DNA from: Bradyrhizobium sp. CB1015
GTDB taxonomy: Bacteria > Pseudomonadota > Alphaproteobacteria > Rhizobiales > Xanthobacteraceae
Direction of reading: 5' to 3'
Length of the DNA stretch: 64,000 nucleotides
Assembly (NCBI RefSeq): GCF_025200925.1
Contig: NZ_CP104174.1
Location: 5,580,001 to 5,644,000, forward strand
A program made the translations under genes and the position numbers. The notes beneath the pieces are model-generated. The model saw only the letters and a list, made by a program, of their open reading frames with translations. It made no database searches and was not told where the DNA came from. Below, in pieces: positions 35,836 through 45,882 of the stretch (position 1 is the first letter of the stretch; every line of letters starts with the position of its first letter).

Positions 35836-36233
35836 GGTACGCTGCTCCAACCTAGTATCCGCGGCGACCAAGCCGACTCCCCCGTCAGTTTGGGGGTCTA
35901 GTCCGGATATGAATTCGACTGAGCTGATTGGCGGGTCTTGCGCTCGGAGAGCTTGGAGCGTGTTTGTCCCCCGCGGAGCGGCACTTTACCGGCTAACTTG
36001 TCCTAAGAGCCACAACAAAGGGAGTGAGCTTAAGGCGGCTATTATCCATCGGCGACCGATTAACTACTTCAAGAACATCTACGGACATGCCTCTGGCCGT
36101 TTTCTTCCGCGATCGGCGCCTTATGATCTTCCTGGCCGAGTTTTTTTGGCTAGCATGGACATGCAATGTGATCGCAATATACTCGAAGAAGTGTAGGCGA
36201 CCGGCGAAGCCCATTGACTGCTAAGAGATCGCT
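35836..36233. other. Gap upstream of the nucleotide-sugar genes
   Basis: No gene is supported. A GC-rich hairpin (GACTCCCCC pairing with GGGGGTC, one bulge) lies at about 35873-35899 without a T tract. From about 36000 the base composition drops in GC toward the epimerase gene. Confidence 0.35.
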
Positions 36234-37331
36234 ATGAATCCGATTTTAGACGAAGATTTGCACTACGTACTGAACCAGCTCTCACCGGCGAACAAAAGTT
36301 CGTTCCAAGATGGCACAATACTGATCACCGGCTGCGCAGGCTTCCTGGGGTTCAGTTTTATGCATTTTTTCTCCGAGCACGCCCGCGCGCTTGGAATCCG
36401 TAAGATAATCGGACTTGATACATTTCTTCTTGCAAAACCGAAGTGGATTTCGGAAATTACGATCAGACATCCGGGTTTGGTCGACGTTCACCAGTTCGAT
36501 ATTTCAAAAGACGACATTTCGAGTATTGATGGTGGCGATCAGGCAACTCATGTGATCCATGGCGCGTCAATTGCTTCCCCGGTATTCTACCGGAAATTTC
36601 CGATCGTTACCTTGGATGCAAATATTTGGGGGCTAAGACGGATACTGGATTTTCACGCATCAAAGAAACTCAGGGGCCTTCTGTTTTTCTCAAGTAGCGA
36701 AATCTACGGCGATCCCAGTGCCGACAACATCCCGACGGACGAAGAGTATCGTGGCAATGTTTCCTGCATCGGCCCACGCGCCTGCTACGACGAATCGAAG
36801 CGGTTTGGCGAGACCATGTGCTACCTGTTTTCCAAGGAGCATGGAATTCCGATCACAATTGCAAGGCCATTCAACAACTACGGGCCGGGAATGAGAACCG
36901 ATGATCGGCGCGTCCCCGCTGATTTCGCAAAATGCGTCATCGAAAACAGGAATATCGAAATTCTGTCCTCTGGTTCACCTACACGCACATTTTGTTATGT
37001 GGCTGATGCGATCACCGGTTATTTGAAGTGTCTCACCTATGGAGAGTTCGACTACTTCAATATCGGTATTGAAAAGCCGGAGATTTCTGTTCGAGAACTT
37101 GCCTCGCTTTATCAAGAGGCCGGCGCCCGCCTCGGCGGCTACAGGGGAATGATCGTTCTTGGTCAATCCTCCGACAAAGAATATTTGACCCACAATCCGA
37201 ATAGACGCTGCCCCAATATCAAAAAGGCAAGAACGAAGCTTGGGTACGATCCAGCGATCGACGTCAGAACCGGAATTGAGAGATTCGTTCAGTATCTCCT
37301 GCATGAGAAGGAGAAGGGGGCGCTCGCGTGA
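36234..37331 (+). CDS. Extended SDR, UDP-glucuronate decarboxylase/epimerase-like
   Basis: 365 residues from ATG 36234. The NAD-binding motif is TGCAGFLG at 32-39 and the catalytic pair is Tyr185 and Lys189 in CYDESKRFGE. The region RPFNNYGPGMRTDDRRVPAD is typical of UDP-xylose synthase, RmlB and related enzymes. The next gene, overlapping by GTGA, encodes UDP-glucose dehydrogenase, so UDP-glucuronate is a likely substrate and UDP-xylose or an epimer a likely product. A 25-residue N-terminal extension precedes the fold. Base composition is visibly lower in GC than in the catabolic region, which suggests transfer. Exact activity is not proven. Confidence 0.82.
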   Translation: MNPILDEDLHYVLNQLSPANKSSFQDGTILITGCAGFLGFSFMHFFSEHARALGIRKIIGLDTFLLAKPKWISEITIRHPGLVDVHQFDISKDDISSIDGGDQATHVIHGASIASPVFYRKFPIVTLDANIWGLRRILDFHASKKLRGLLFFSSSEIYGDPSADNIPTDEEYRGNVSCIGPRACYDESKRFGETMCYLFSKEHGIPITIARPFNNYGPGMRTDDRRVPADFAKCVIENRNIEILSSGSPTRTFCYVADAITGYLKCLTYGEFDYFNIGIEKPEISVRELASLYQEAGARLGGYRGMIVLGQSSDKEYLTHNPNRRCPNIKKARTKLGYDPAIDVRTGIERFVQYLLHEKEKGALA

Positions 37332-38671
37332 AGTTGTCTGTAATCGGAACCGGCTATGTCGGCCTTGTGAGCGGCGTTTGCCTTGCGTCGAAAGGGCATG
37401 ACGTCATTTGTGTTGACGTGAACGAAGAGAAGGTCAGTTCGATCAATAACAGGAATCCGCCCATTCATGAGGAAGGCCTTCCGGAACTGCTTCGCAGCGT
37501 CGTAGACACACGAAAATTCCGCGCCACTTCCAATTTGACTGAGGCCTTGGATTTTTGCGAGGCCGTGATCATCGCCGTCGGGACTCCGACCACCGACGGA
37601 AAGCTCGACCTCACCTATCTCGTTCAAGCAGCCCGTCAAATCGGTGCGTATTTGAACTCGACAAACAAGTTCTTAAGTGTGATCGTCAAAAGCACAGTAC
37701 TTCCGACCACAACCGATGTTGTCGTTCGCCAGGCGATTGCGGAAGCATCTGGCGGAAAGACTTCGCAGTTCGGACTTGGAATGAATCCTGAATTCTTGCG
37801 TGAGGGAAACGCCATCTCCGACTTCAATTTCCCTGATCGCATCGTTCTTGGGTTCGAAGACTTCAAAACTGGTGAGGTTCTCTCGAGAATTTACGAGCCT
37901 TGGAACGCCGACAAGGTGTTTGTCAACACCCGGACGGCCGAGATGATCAAGTACGCAAACAACTGCTTTCTCGCGCTCCAAATTTCAGCTGCGAATGAAT
38001 TGGCGAATCTAGCGGCCAAGCTTGGTGGCATCGACTTTATGGACGTTTTTAGAGGCGTGACTCTCGATAAGCGATGGAATCCGATTCGAAACGATGGATC
38101 TCGCACAGAACCTGAAATATTAACTTATTTGGTGCCTGGGCCCGGCTTTGGCGGGAGCTGTTTCCCAAAGGACGTTCAGGCGATCCGCGCGCAAGGACAC
38201 GACAATGGTCTCCCAATGGAAATATTGGACGGTATCTTGAGCGTGAACGAGCGACAGCCCGAACAAGTAACCAAGATTCTTGAGGCACACTTTGGGACTC
38301 TAAGCGGCAAGAACATCTTGCTGCTGGGACTTGCGTTCAAGCCACAAACCGACGATGTTCGTGAATCGGCCTCCATTCGCATTTCTGAAGAACTGCTCGC
38401 GTATAAAACCATCCTTGTCGCGCACGATCCAATTGCGACGGAGAACTTCATCAAGCTCTCAGGCGTTCAAACCTCCACGATAAAATTCACCCAGGATTGG
38501 AAAACGGAAGTTGCGAACGCGGACGCAATCGTCATAGCTACGCGGTGGGAGGAATACAAGGCTCTTCCCGGCCTCAAGGTTGCCGGCAAAGTCGTATTCG
38601 ATGCGCGACGGCTTCTTTCCCCAAAGGATTTCCCGAGCTCTACTTATTTTTCAATTGGCCGAAGAGTTTAG
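37328..38671 (+). CDS. ugd: UDP-glucose 6-dehydrogenase
   Basis: 447 residues, normal for the family. It oxidises UDP-glucose to UDP-glucuronate with two NAD+. The N-terminal NAD motif is VIGTGYVGLVSGVCLASKGH. The catalytic cysteine is at about residue 278 in GPGFGGSCFPKD. The C-terminal UDP-binding domain has LLLGLAFKPQTDDVRESASI. It starts with GTG inside the stop of the preceding SDR gene (GTGA), so the two are translationally coupled and probably work in sequence. It supplies precursor for acidic or xylose-containing exopolysaccharide. Confidence 0.95.
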   Translation: MKLSVIGTGYVGLVSGVCLASKGHDVICVDVNEEKVSSINNRNPPIHEEGLPELLRSVVDTRKFRATSNLTEALDFCEAVIIAVGTPTTDGKLDLTYLVQAARQIGAYLNSTNKFLSVIVKSTVLPTTTDVVVRQAIAEASGGKTSQFGLGMNPEFLREGNAISDFNFPDRIVLGFEDFKTGEVLSRIYEPWNADKVFVNTRTAEMIKYANNCFLALQISAANELANLAAKLGGIDFMDVFRGVTLDKRWNPIRNDGSRTEPEILTYLVPGPGFGGSCFPKDVQAIRAQGHDNGLPMEILDGILSVNERQPEQVTKILEAHFGTLSGKNILLLGLAFKPQTDDVRESASIRISEELLAYKTILVAHDPIATENFIKLSGVQTSTIKFTQDWKTEVANADAIVIATRWEEYKALPGLKVAGKVVFDARRLLSPKDFPSSTYFSIGRRV

Positions 38672-38898
38672 GCGGAAGTTTTGGGCCGACGGCTGGCGGG
38701 ATGACCTTAGCCGCATCGCCGGCGCGGCCCTTGAGGTAGCAGCGGCGCTTTTTGTAGACCGGCGCTCGACGCCCGAAGCATCAAGACCCTGCAAACCCAA
38801 AACAGTCCACAGTCGCAAATCCGATTCCAACTCAATCGGCCAGGCTGTTCTTCACGAACGGCCAAGGCTTTTCTTGCCCGGACGAATTACGTCGTTGA

Positions 38899-39837
38899 TC
38901 ACGACACTGAACTCCCGTTCAGCCTCTCCCCGTAATACTCAAAACACTCGTCCCAAGCTTTCGATTCCTCCCATTTGCCGACATACTCGACGGCGGAGTC
39001 TGCGTTGTATCTTCGCATCGGTTCGCTAAAGTCCGTTTGGTGATCGAGAATAACTTGAAGCTCCCTTCCCGCACGCTTCGAAAACTCCTTTGCGTATTTT
39101 TCCGCGAACTCCCCCTGCTTGCATACGTAACCGCTGGGATTTAGTTTCGTGAGAATTTGACTTTGCGACGGAAGTATCTCGACGAATTTGCAATAACAAC
39201 GAGAGAGCAGCGATACGTGCGCATTGTCGCGCAAGTATTCCGGCACTCTTACGTGCGGAATTTGACCGCTCGCCCATGTTTTTACGAGATAGTACGTGAA
39301 GCGTTCTTCTTCGTAAGGACCGAAAGGATTGGCAATCACGAACTTGCCGAGCTTCAACTTTCTTTGCTCACAAAAGTACCGAAAGATTTCGTAGGTCATC
39401 GTCTTCGATAGTCCGTAAGGACTGAAAGCTCCGGGATCTCCCAACCCTTCATTGGATTCGAAAACTGACCCAGTCAGAATAACGCCCTGCCCCCCGCCTC
39501 CGTGGAAGATATCCAGTACACGTCTTAGGTTGTTAGTATTGTTTGCGGTTGCGGCCATGTAATCGAAATTGGGACTACGATAGTCCTTCATTTCCGCAGC
39601 ATGATGGCAAATGAGCTCAAACTTGCCTGATTCCAGAACTTCCAAAAATTTTCTCGAACCAAATGAGACGTTCGGCTCAATCGAAGAGACTTTTTTGAGT
39701 TCCTTGAAACGCTCGCCACGAACGCCTTCGTAAGATTCGCTCCGCACGGTCGCCACAACTTGGTGACCCGCCCCAGCAAGCTCTCGCGCAAACCACAAAC
39801 CAGTAAACGACGTAGCTCCGGTCAAAAGGATTTTCAT
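38899..39837 (-). CDS. NAD-dependent SDR sugar epimerase/reductase
   Basis: 312 residues. The nucleotide-binding motif is TGATSFTG (6-13), a variant of GxxGxxG with Ser-Phe. The catalytic pair is Tyr141 and Lys145 in SPYGLSKTMTYE, with FGPYEEERFTYY as substrate region. It lies downstream of the CDP-glucose pyrophosphorylase and RmlC-like genes on the same strand, so it probably makes the last step, a keto reduction, in a nucleotide-deoxysugar or heptose pathway. The 4,6-dehydratase expected for such a route is not in this operon. Sequence is lower in GC than neighbours. The specific sugar is unknown. Confidence 0.75.
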   Translation of the reverse strand: MKILLTGATSFTGLWFARELAGAGHQVVATVRSESYEGVRGERFKELKKVSSIEPNVSFGSRKFLEVLESGKFELICHHAAEMKDYRSPNFDYMAATANNTNNLRRVLDIFHGGGGQGVILTGSVFESNEGLGDPGAFSPYGLSKTMTYEIFRYFCEQRKLKLGKFVIANPFGPYEEERFTYYLVKTWASGQIPHVRVPEYLRDNAHVSLLSRCYCKFVEILPSQSQILTKLNPSGYVCKQGEFAEKYAKEFSKRAGRELQVILDHQTDFSEPMRRYNADSAVEYVGKWEESKAWDECFEYYGERLNGSSVS

Positions 39838-39995
39838 AACATTCCTCAGTCAGCAGCGCGGAAGCAATTTCTGGCCGTTTCGCGTGCTTCTCGGATACGT
39901 GCGCGGGGGATACCGCTATTTACGGGCCGCTTCAGGGGCGCCCACCACATTGTGAACTGAAGCGGCCGCTGCTGGCAAATCACAGGCCGTCATTT

Positions 39996-40562
39996 TCACC
40001 TTAGGCCTCGAAGCAGTTCAATCCCATGAAAAGCGGGATTGAACTCGGGCCAGTTACGATCCTTTTCCGAGACTTCCACGGGGGCGCTGGGCCAGTTCAC
40101 ACCGAAGCGTGGGTCGTTGAAACGTATCCCTCGCTCTGCTTCAGGGTTGTAGAAAGCATCCACGACATAGAACACCTCTACGTCCTCGGTCAATGTGAGG
40201 AACCCATGCGCAAAGCCTCGGGGAACGTACATCATCAGCCGGTTCTCGGCCGATAATTCCGCCCCATACCATTGAGCAAAGGTTGAGGAATCCGGGCGGA
40301 GATCGATAATAACGTCGTACAAAGCGCCGCGGACGCAACGCACAACTTTGGTTTCGGCCGCCGGCGGTAATTGATAGTGCATACCGCGCAACGTGCCCGC
40401 CTTCGTGGTAAGCGAGTTGTTGATTTGGACGACCGGTGTAGGGATGCCCGCGATTTCGAATTCTCGTTGGCAGTATAAGCGCGCGAAAAAGCCCCTCTCA
40501 TCGGCTCGCTTTTCCAGTTCGATCGTATGTGCGCCATGAAGCGGCGTCTGATGGAATTTCAT
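39996..40562 (-). CDS. dTDP-4-dehydrorhamnose 3,5-epimerase-like (RmlC family)
   Basis: 188 residues from ATG 40562 with AAGGA upstream; the frame extends to 40739 but the added part is not RmlC-like. The cupin core is clear: GTLRGMHYQLPPA with the catalytic histidine, VRCVRGALYDVIIDLRPDSS, and MYVPRGFAHGFLTLTEDVEV with the conserved Tyr-Val segment. The family epimerises C3 and/or C5 of 4-keto-6-deoxy nucleotide sugars. No rmlA, rmlB or rmlD is linked; the upstream gene is rfbF-like, so the substrate may be a CDP-linked keto sugar. Gap 40563-40770 holds no gene. Confidence 0.86.
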   Translation of the reverse strand: MKFHQTPLHGAHTIELEKRADERGFFARLYCQREFEIAGIPTPVVQINNSLTTKAGTLRGMHYQLPPAAETKVVRCVRGALYDVIIDLRPDSSTFAQWYGAELSAENRLMMYVPRGFAHGFLTLTEDVEVFYVVDAFYNPEAERGIRFNDPRFGVNWPSAPVEVSEKDRNWPEFNPAFHGIELLRGLR

Positions 40563-40770
40563 CGGCAAATCCTTGGACCGGGGCCAATGCAGGTCAGGTT
40601 GAAAGCCCGCCTTCGGCGATGTTGGGCCTTGAATCGCATTAAAAACGAATTGGATTTGTCTACCGAGAGCCGCGATAGCCCGATCCAATAAACTATCGCG
40701 AGAGCGGCGAATGAATGTTGGGCCGACGTTGTCCGGCACGTCCGTGGTGAGGGTCCCCTTTGAACTCCGT

Positions 40771-41541
40771 TCACCATTTTTTCCAAGGGGCTTTGTTGCT
40801 CAACCAGAGGTCTTCCAAATATCGCTTGTCGCGCAATGTATCCATTGGATGCCAGAACCCGTCGTGAAAGAAGACGCTCATTTGGCCATCCTTTGCCAAG
40901 TTGATCATCGGCTCTCTTTCCCAGATCGTTGCATCTCCATCGACGTAGTTTCCGATCTTGGGCGATAAAACAAAAAAGCCACCATTGATCCAGCCGCCGT
41001 CGCCGCGCGGCTTTTCTTGAAAGCCAGTTACTCGACTCCCTTCGTAGTTGATTGCACCGAAGCGTCCCGGTGGCTGAGTTGCTGTCACGGTTGCAAGGCG
41101 CCCTTCCCGACGATGAAATGCGATGCTGTCGGTGATGTTGATGTCTGATACACCATCGCCATAGGTGACACAAAAAGCCTCGTCGCGTCCGATATAAGGC
41201 AGAATCCTCTTTATACGGCCTCCAATCATAGTCTCCTCCCCGGTGTCGATCAGGGTGACCTTCCAGGGCTCAGCGTGGTTCTCCAAAACTTCCATCCTGT
41301 GTTCCCGCATGTCGAAAGTGACGTTCGACTGATGCAGGAAGTAATTGGAGAAGTATTCCTTGATTACGTACCCCTTATAGCCAAGACAAATGATGAAATC
41401 GTTGATGCCGTGGCAACTGTAGATCTTCATGATATGCCACATGATCGGCTTACCGCCGATTTCAATCATGGGCTTGGGGCGGATATCCGTCTCTTCGGCA
41501 AAGCGCGTTCCAAGACCGCCGGCCAATATCACTGCCTTCAT
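40771..41541 (-). CDS. rfbF: Glucose-1-phosphate cytidylyltransferase
   Basis: 256 residues from ATG 41541 after AAGAAGG, the family's usual length. It joins CTP and glucose-1-phosphate to CDP-glucose. The nucleotide-binding start is [19 protein letters not shown], followed by [13 protein letters not shown]. Other hallmarks are [10 protein letters not shown] with the metal-binding Asp, QPPGRFGAI, and [11 protein letters not shown] near the end. It heads a three-gene set with an RmlC-like epimerase and an SDR. CDP-glucose 4,6-dehydratase (rfbG) would normally follow and is absent. The AT-rich island 41590-41665 lies just upstream and is its probable promoter. Confidence 0.93.
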   Translation of the reverse strand: MKAVILAGGLGTRFAEETDIRPKPMIEIGGKPIMWHIMKIYSCHGINDFIICLGYKGYVIKEYFSNYFLHQSNVTFDMREHRMEVLENHAEPWKVTLIDTGEETMIGGRIKRILPYIGRDEAFCVTYGDGVSDINITDSIAFHRREGRLATVTATQPPGRFGAINYEGSRVTGFQEKPRGDGGWINGGFFVLSPKIGNYVDGDATIWEREPMINLAKDGQMSVFFHDGFWHPMDTLRDKRYLEDLWLSNKAPWKKW

Positions 41542-41589
41542 CGATCGCCTTCTTGCGCAGATCGCCCGCCATCTATTGCGGCGCAGCGA

Positions 41590-41665
41590 TAAACAACGCC
41601 CCATTTAAATATACTAATCGAATACAATCAAGATTAAATCGGCTTTTATTTATTATGGCCCCGAT
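41590..41665 (-). promoter_or_regulatory. AT-rich promoter island upstream of the CDP-glucose gene
   Basis: A run rich in TTTAAATATA and TTTATTTATTAT motifs stands out against the GC-rich surroundings about 50-120 bases before the rfbF start. It has the character of an H-NS/MucR-type target, as do similar islands at other surface genes in this window. Confidence 0.4.
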
Positions 41666-41719
41666 ATGGGCCCCTCGTCGCAACCCCCTCGGAGAATGAT
41701 GCGGAAAGACGAGACGGAA

Positions 41720-42120
41720 GATTGACTGCGCGCTGAAGGCGAAGATCGCGCTGCGGGAGTATCCGACAGTGGCCGATCTGGCCCGGTGTTTATGCATGAA
41801 GAGGCAGCTTCTGGAACAAGCAGCGCGCTCGCACCATTGGCCGAGCCGATCAGAACAGCGCAGGCGGGCACGAGCGCGAGATGAGAAGCTTCAGGCCAAG
41901 ACCGGCCAGTTGATCATGGACCGAGAGGCCCGGAAGATGAGCGATCCGGATCGCGGCGCGAATCGACCGCAGCTATCGAGAGTTGTCGGTGCCGCGGCAG
42001 ACCTTGACCAGCATGCTGAGCAACAGCTTCGCACAATGCCCAACCGTATGGTGGTCGATGCGGGTACACCGCCTTTGCTCCGGTCATACCCGCAATATAA
42101 GGGGTCACTCCCCTTCCCGT
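41720..42120 (+). pseudogene. Decayed IS3-family transposase fragment
   Basis: Reading frames give ALKAKIALREYPTVADLAR, KRQLLEQAAR and DEKLQAKTGQLIMDREARK, which resemble the OrfA HTH and leucine-zipper part of IS3-group elements. Frameshifts and missing segments break the gene, and no DDE part follows. No inverted repeats were found. The next 490 bases to 42610 show no supported gene. Confidence 0.55.
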
Positions 42121-42610
42121 ACGGTCGATTGCGGGTATGTTGCGCGAGACTACTACAGCCTGTTCAGTTGAAATTCTCCGTCTTGAACATCAACATTATT
42201 CCCAGGCAATGGACAAATTCCTCTTGCGCCGTGCGGAACATTCCCCACGATACAAAACCAGCGGACGATCGCGGCAGAATCGCTGCGACGATGTCTGGCG
42301 CTGGCAGTTGGCTTAGGAATCACCCTGACCAATTAGGATCCCAAGTTGGATTGGAATAAAGACTCCCGTGTGCCCGCCAGCATCGGCCCAATCCAAATGA
42401 GCGAGACCTTCGCATCCTTAGTATGTGATATTTGAATATGCATCCTCCCCAACAGGCTTACATCATTCCAGATGACGGGTCTTCGTCCAAGAAAGCACCT
42501 GAACAATCTGATGTCTCGGCTACATTTTACCCCCGGCAAAATGCATACACCAATAGCGATAACTGCTGGGCGCCTTGTATGACACCGCTCCAATTTTTTG
42601 CATGAGGTAC
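42121..42610. other. Gap between the IS3 fragment and the secretion operon
   Basis: Nothing convincing is seen on either strand. The last few bases are the region where the 117-base similarity with 35664 begins. Confidence 0.35.
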
Positions 42611-43924
42611 TCAGCGCTCCTTGAACGCCCTCCCCGCCTGATCCTGCAGCGGCTTGAGAAGGTAGGAAAGCGCGGTTCGACCTGCCGTCTTGATGAAAAC
42701 CTCGACCGGCATGCCGGGCAACAACTTGGCCGAGCCGAGCTTCGCCAGCTCTTCCGGCTTCAGCAGGACGCGGCCGGTGTAGTAGCTCGTGCCGGCACGC
42801 TGATCCTGCGTGATGTCTGCCGAGACCATGCTGACCTCGCCGTCGATCTCGGGCGTGGTCTTCTGGTTGAATGCTGCAAAGCGCATCGTCGCGGTCTGCC
42901 CAACATAGACCTGGTCGATATCCTTCGGTGCGATCTTGACCTCGACCGCAAGCGAGTCGGCATCGGGAACGATCAGCATGATTTGCTCGCCGGGAGAGAT
43001 CACCCCTCCGACCGTGTGGACGCTGAGCTCATGGACGCGGCCGGATTGCGGCGCCCTGATATCGACGCGATTTAATTGGTCGACCGCCGCTGTCTTGCGC
43101 TCGCCCAGCTCGGAGAGTTTCGAGCGGGTTTCGATCAGGTCCTTGCCGACCTCCGTTCGGAGGTCCTGGTCGATCTGAATGATCTGGAGTCCGATTTCGG
43201 AGATTTTTCCCCTCGACTGAGCGATCATTCCTGCGAGCTGGCTACGCTCGCCCTCGATACGGGCGGAGTCCCGCTCGAGGGAATTGAGCCGCGTGATCGG
43301 CACCAGATTCTTCTGCCAGAGGCTGCGTACGCCCTCCAGCTCCTGGCGGATGAATTCGACCTCCTTCTGCTTGGCCTCGGTCTGACCCGTATAGCCCTTG
43401 ATCTCGTTCTCGAGCTGCGCGCTTTTCTCCTGCAACTGCGCTTTTTGGCCGCTCCTCGCCTGACGGCGAAGGTCGAACAGCTTCCGTTCCGCCGTGATCG
43501 CGCGGCTCGCCTCGGAGTTGCTCTCCTTGGCCCGGTCGAGCAGCACCTTTGGAAACACGACCTGCTCGGCACCATCGCGCTCCGCCTCGAGACGCGCCTG
43601 CCGAGCCAGCAGTTCATCGATGCTATTGGTGACGATCGTCGCATTCGCGAGCGTCTGCGTCTCATCGAGGCGGATCAAAACGTCGCCTGCATTGACCCTA
43701 TCGCCCTGCCGTACACGCAGCTCGCCCACGATTCCGCCGGTGCCGTGCTGAACCTTCTTGACGCTCGAATCCACCACAACAACGCCCTGAGCGATGACCG
43801 CGCCCGACAATTGGGTTGTTGTCGCCCAACCGCCGATGCCAAACGTCACCAGACCGAGCATGATCATACCGACGATCATGTAGCGCTGGATGGACTGCAT
43901 CGCCGGGGTTACCTGGCTGTTCAT
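42611..43924 (-). CDS. Type I secretion membrane fusion protein, HlyD/PrsE family
   Basis: 437 residues, normal length. One transmembrane helix at about 18-36 (YMIVGMIMLGLVTFGIGGW) is followed by the first half of the lipoyl domain (GIVGELRVRQGDRVNAGD), a long periplasmic coiled coil (about 95-285), and the second half with APQSGRVHELSVHTVGGVIS. The ATG overlaps the stop of the ABC gene (ATGA) and has GGGAGGG upstream. It should bridge the inner-membrane ABC protein to a TolC-like outer-membrane protein, which is not encoded in this window. A copy of its 3' end persists at 35664. Confidence 0.93.
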   Translation of the reverse strand: MNSQVTPAMQSIQRYMIVGMIMLGLVTFGIGGWATTTQLSGAVIAQGVVVVDSSVKKVQHGTGGIVGELRVRQGDRVNAGDVLIRLDETQTLANATIVTNSIDELLARQARLEAERDGAEQVVFPKVLLDRAKESNSEASRAITAERKLFDLRRQARSGQKAQLQEKSAQLENEIKGYTGQTEAKQKEVEFIRQELEGVRSLWQKNLVPITRLNSLERDSARIEGERSQLAGMIAQSRGKISEIGLQIIQIDQDLRTEVGKDLIETRSKLSELGERKTAAVDQLNRVDIRAPQSGRVHELSVHTVGGVISPGEQIMLIVPDADSLAVEVKIAPKDIDQVYVGQTATMRFAAFNQKTTPEIDGEVSMVSADITQDQRAGTSYYTGRVLLKPEELAKLGSAKLLPGMPVEVFIKTAGRTALSYLLKPLQDQAGRAFKER

Positions 43925-45855
43925 CGGTTCCCTCCCCGAGCTTCCGCGACGACCTTGAGCGGCACCGGATTTCGCAAGACCTTCTTGAGGACTTCCTCCC
44001 TCTTGCCGAAAGACTGAACCTTGCCGTCACCAAGGCACAAGACATGATCGACGGCTTCAAGCGCCTTCGGGCGATGCGCGACAACTACCACAATCCCGCC
44101 GCGGCGACGCACGTTCAGAATCGCCTCCGTCAGCGCCTCCTCGCCCTCGGCGTCGAGATTTGAGGAGGGCTCATCGAGCACAACCAGGAACGGTTTGCCA
44201 TAGAAGGCACGAGCAAGCCCAATACGCTGCCGCTGTCCCGCCGACAGGGCCAATCCTCCTTCGCCAATTTTCGTGCTGTAGCCATCCGGAAGCGAAAGGA
44301 TGAGATCGTGCGCACCAGCGGCATGCGCGGCCTCCAGAACTGCCGCAGCCGTCGCCTGCGGATCGAACCGGGCTATGTTCATGGCAATGCTGCCGTCAAA
44401 CAATTCGACATCCTGAGGCAGATAACCGATGTGCTTGCCGAGGGCGTGAGAAGACCAGTGATCGAGAGCGGCATTGTCCAGCCGGATCCGGCCCCGAATG
44501 CCCGGCCATACCCCCACCAGCGCTCGTACCAGCGTCGATTTGCCGGATCCGCTCGGGCCAATGATTCCAGCCGCCTGTCCGCTCCGCAGTTGGAACGACA
44601 CGTCGTTGACGGTGGGCCTCTCCGAGTTCGGAACGCCGATATAGAGATGCTCAACGGTGAGAGTCTCAACAGGAGGAGGCAATGCCAGTCGCTCCTCCTC
44701 GCTGGGCAGAAGCCTCAGCAAAGCATCAAGCCGTTGTCCCGACTGCCGCGCAGCGACGAACCCTTTCCAGTTCGCAATGGCCAGTTCGACGGGCGCCAAG
44801 GCCCGCGCGCTGAGGATCGATCCGGCGATGATGATGCCGGCCGTCGATTCCTGGTTGATGACGAGGACTGCGCCGACAGCAAGAACCAGCGACTGCAGGA
44901 TCGCTCGGAAGATCTTGGAGGCTCCCCCGAGCCCGTTTGCAACATCGCTGGCGCGTTCATGGGCCGCGAGATATTTCGCGTTGACATCCTGCCAACGCAA
45001 CGCCGCCTGTTGCCGCATGCCCATGGCATGCAGAACCTCGGCATTTCGTCGCCCCTCGAGCGCAAGCGCCGTTCGCGAGACTGCAAGGCGCGAGGACGCC
45101 TTCGCCGGCCCCCGCGTCCGGGTTTCCGTGAGCATGGTGATGCCGATCAACACCAACGCGCCAACCAGCGCAGTGATGCCGATCCAGAAGTGAAAGAGAA
45201 AGCAAACGCCGAGATAGATCGGCATCCAGGGCAGGTCGAAGAGCGCCGTCGGCCCGCCGCCCGATAGAAAACTGCGGACCTGATCAAGATCCCGCACCGG
45301 CTGCAAGCCGTCACCATCGGCCCTGGTCTTCAAAGGCAGGCGAACAAGCGCGTCGAATATGCGAACGCCGAGCCTTTCATCAAAATACCGCCCGACCCGC
45401 GCGCTGATCCTGCTTCTGACCAAGTCGAGCCCACCCTGAAACAGGTAGAGGACGATGGCCAGGACCATCAAGGCGATTAGCGTCGGTATGCTGCGACCGG
45501 GCAGAACGCGATCATAGACTTGCAGCATGAAGAACGAGCCGGTGAGCATGAGGAGATTGCTCATCCCGCTGAAGGCCGCAAGCGCCCAGAATATCCTGCG
45601 GCAGGACCGCAGGAATGCAGACATCTCCGATTGGGGCTCCTCATAGTTCTCCGCCCGCCCGAAACGGCCTACGAATATCCGTTGCCGAAGGGCTTCAACC
45701 ATGCCCTTTGTCCAGCCGACGAGTCGCGACGTCGGCGCTTCGGCCTGATCCGCCAGCCGGCGCCCGGCCGCCCATAGACCTGACAAATGCAGAATTGAGA
45801 TTCGATAAAGATTCGCAGGCAGGGGAATCATCCCCCGCCGTCCAACGTCAGTCAT
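43921..45855 (-). CDS. Type I secretion ABC transporter with fused ATPase, PrsD family
   Basis: 644 residues. After an unusual hydrophilic N-terminal extension of about 75 residues, the membrane domain begins near MSAFLRSCRRIFWALAAFSG. The ATPase has Walker A GPSGSGKST (about 430), signature LSAGQRQRI (about 537) and Walker B FLVVLDEPSSNLD, then the switch histidine in VVAHRPKA. It lacks a C39 peptidase domain. It sits between the beta-helix/Ig-repeat protein gene and the hlyD gene in one operon, which makes that protein its likely cargo. The start at 45855 could be replaced by an internal ATG near 45627. Confidence 0.92.
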   Translation of the reverse strand: MTDVGRRGMIPLPANLYRISILHLSGLWAAGRRLADQAEAPTSRLVGWTKGMVEALRQRIFVGRFGRAENYEEPQSEMSAFLRSCRRIFWALAAFSGMSNLLMLTGSFFMLQVYDRVLPGRSIPTLIALMVLAIVLYLFQGGLDLVRSRISARVGRYFDERLGVRIFDALVRLPLKTRADGDGLQPVRDLDQVRSFLSGGGPTALFDLPWMPIYLGVCFLFHFWIGITALVGALVLIGITMLTETRTRGPAKASSRLAVSRTALALEGRRNAEVLHAMGMRQQAALRWQDVNAKYLAAHERASDVANGLGGASKIFRAILQSLVLAVGAVLVINQESTAGIIIAGSILSARALAPVELAIANWKGFVAARQSGQRLDALLRLLPSEEERLALPPPVETLTVEHLYIGVPNSERPTVNDVSFQLRSGQAAGIIGPSGSGKSTLVRALVGVWPGIRGRIRLDNAALDHWSSHALGKHIGYLPQDVELFDGSIAMNIARFDPQATAAAVLEAAHAAGAHDLILSLPDGYSTKIGEGGLALSAGQRQRIGLARAFYGKPFLVVLDEPSSNLDAEGEEALTEAILNVRRRGGIVVVVAHRPKALEAVDHVLCLGDGKVQSFGKREEVLKKVLRNPVPLKVVAEARGGNR

Positions 45856-45882
45856 GACACCCGCCCTTTAGTGATGCTTTTC

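Noticed and set aside
40563..40739. N-terminal extension of the RmlC-like frame
   Set aside because: The extra 59 residues do not resemble the family and the internal ATG has its own ribosome binding site.
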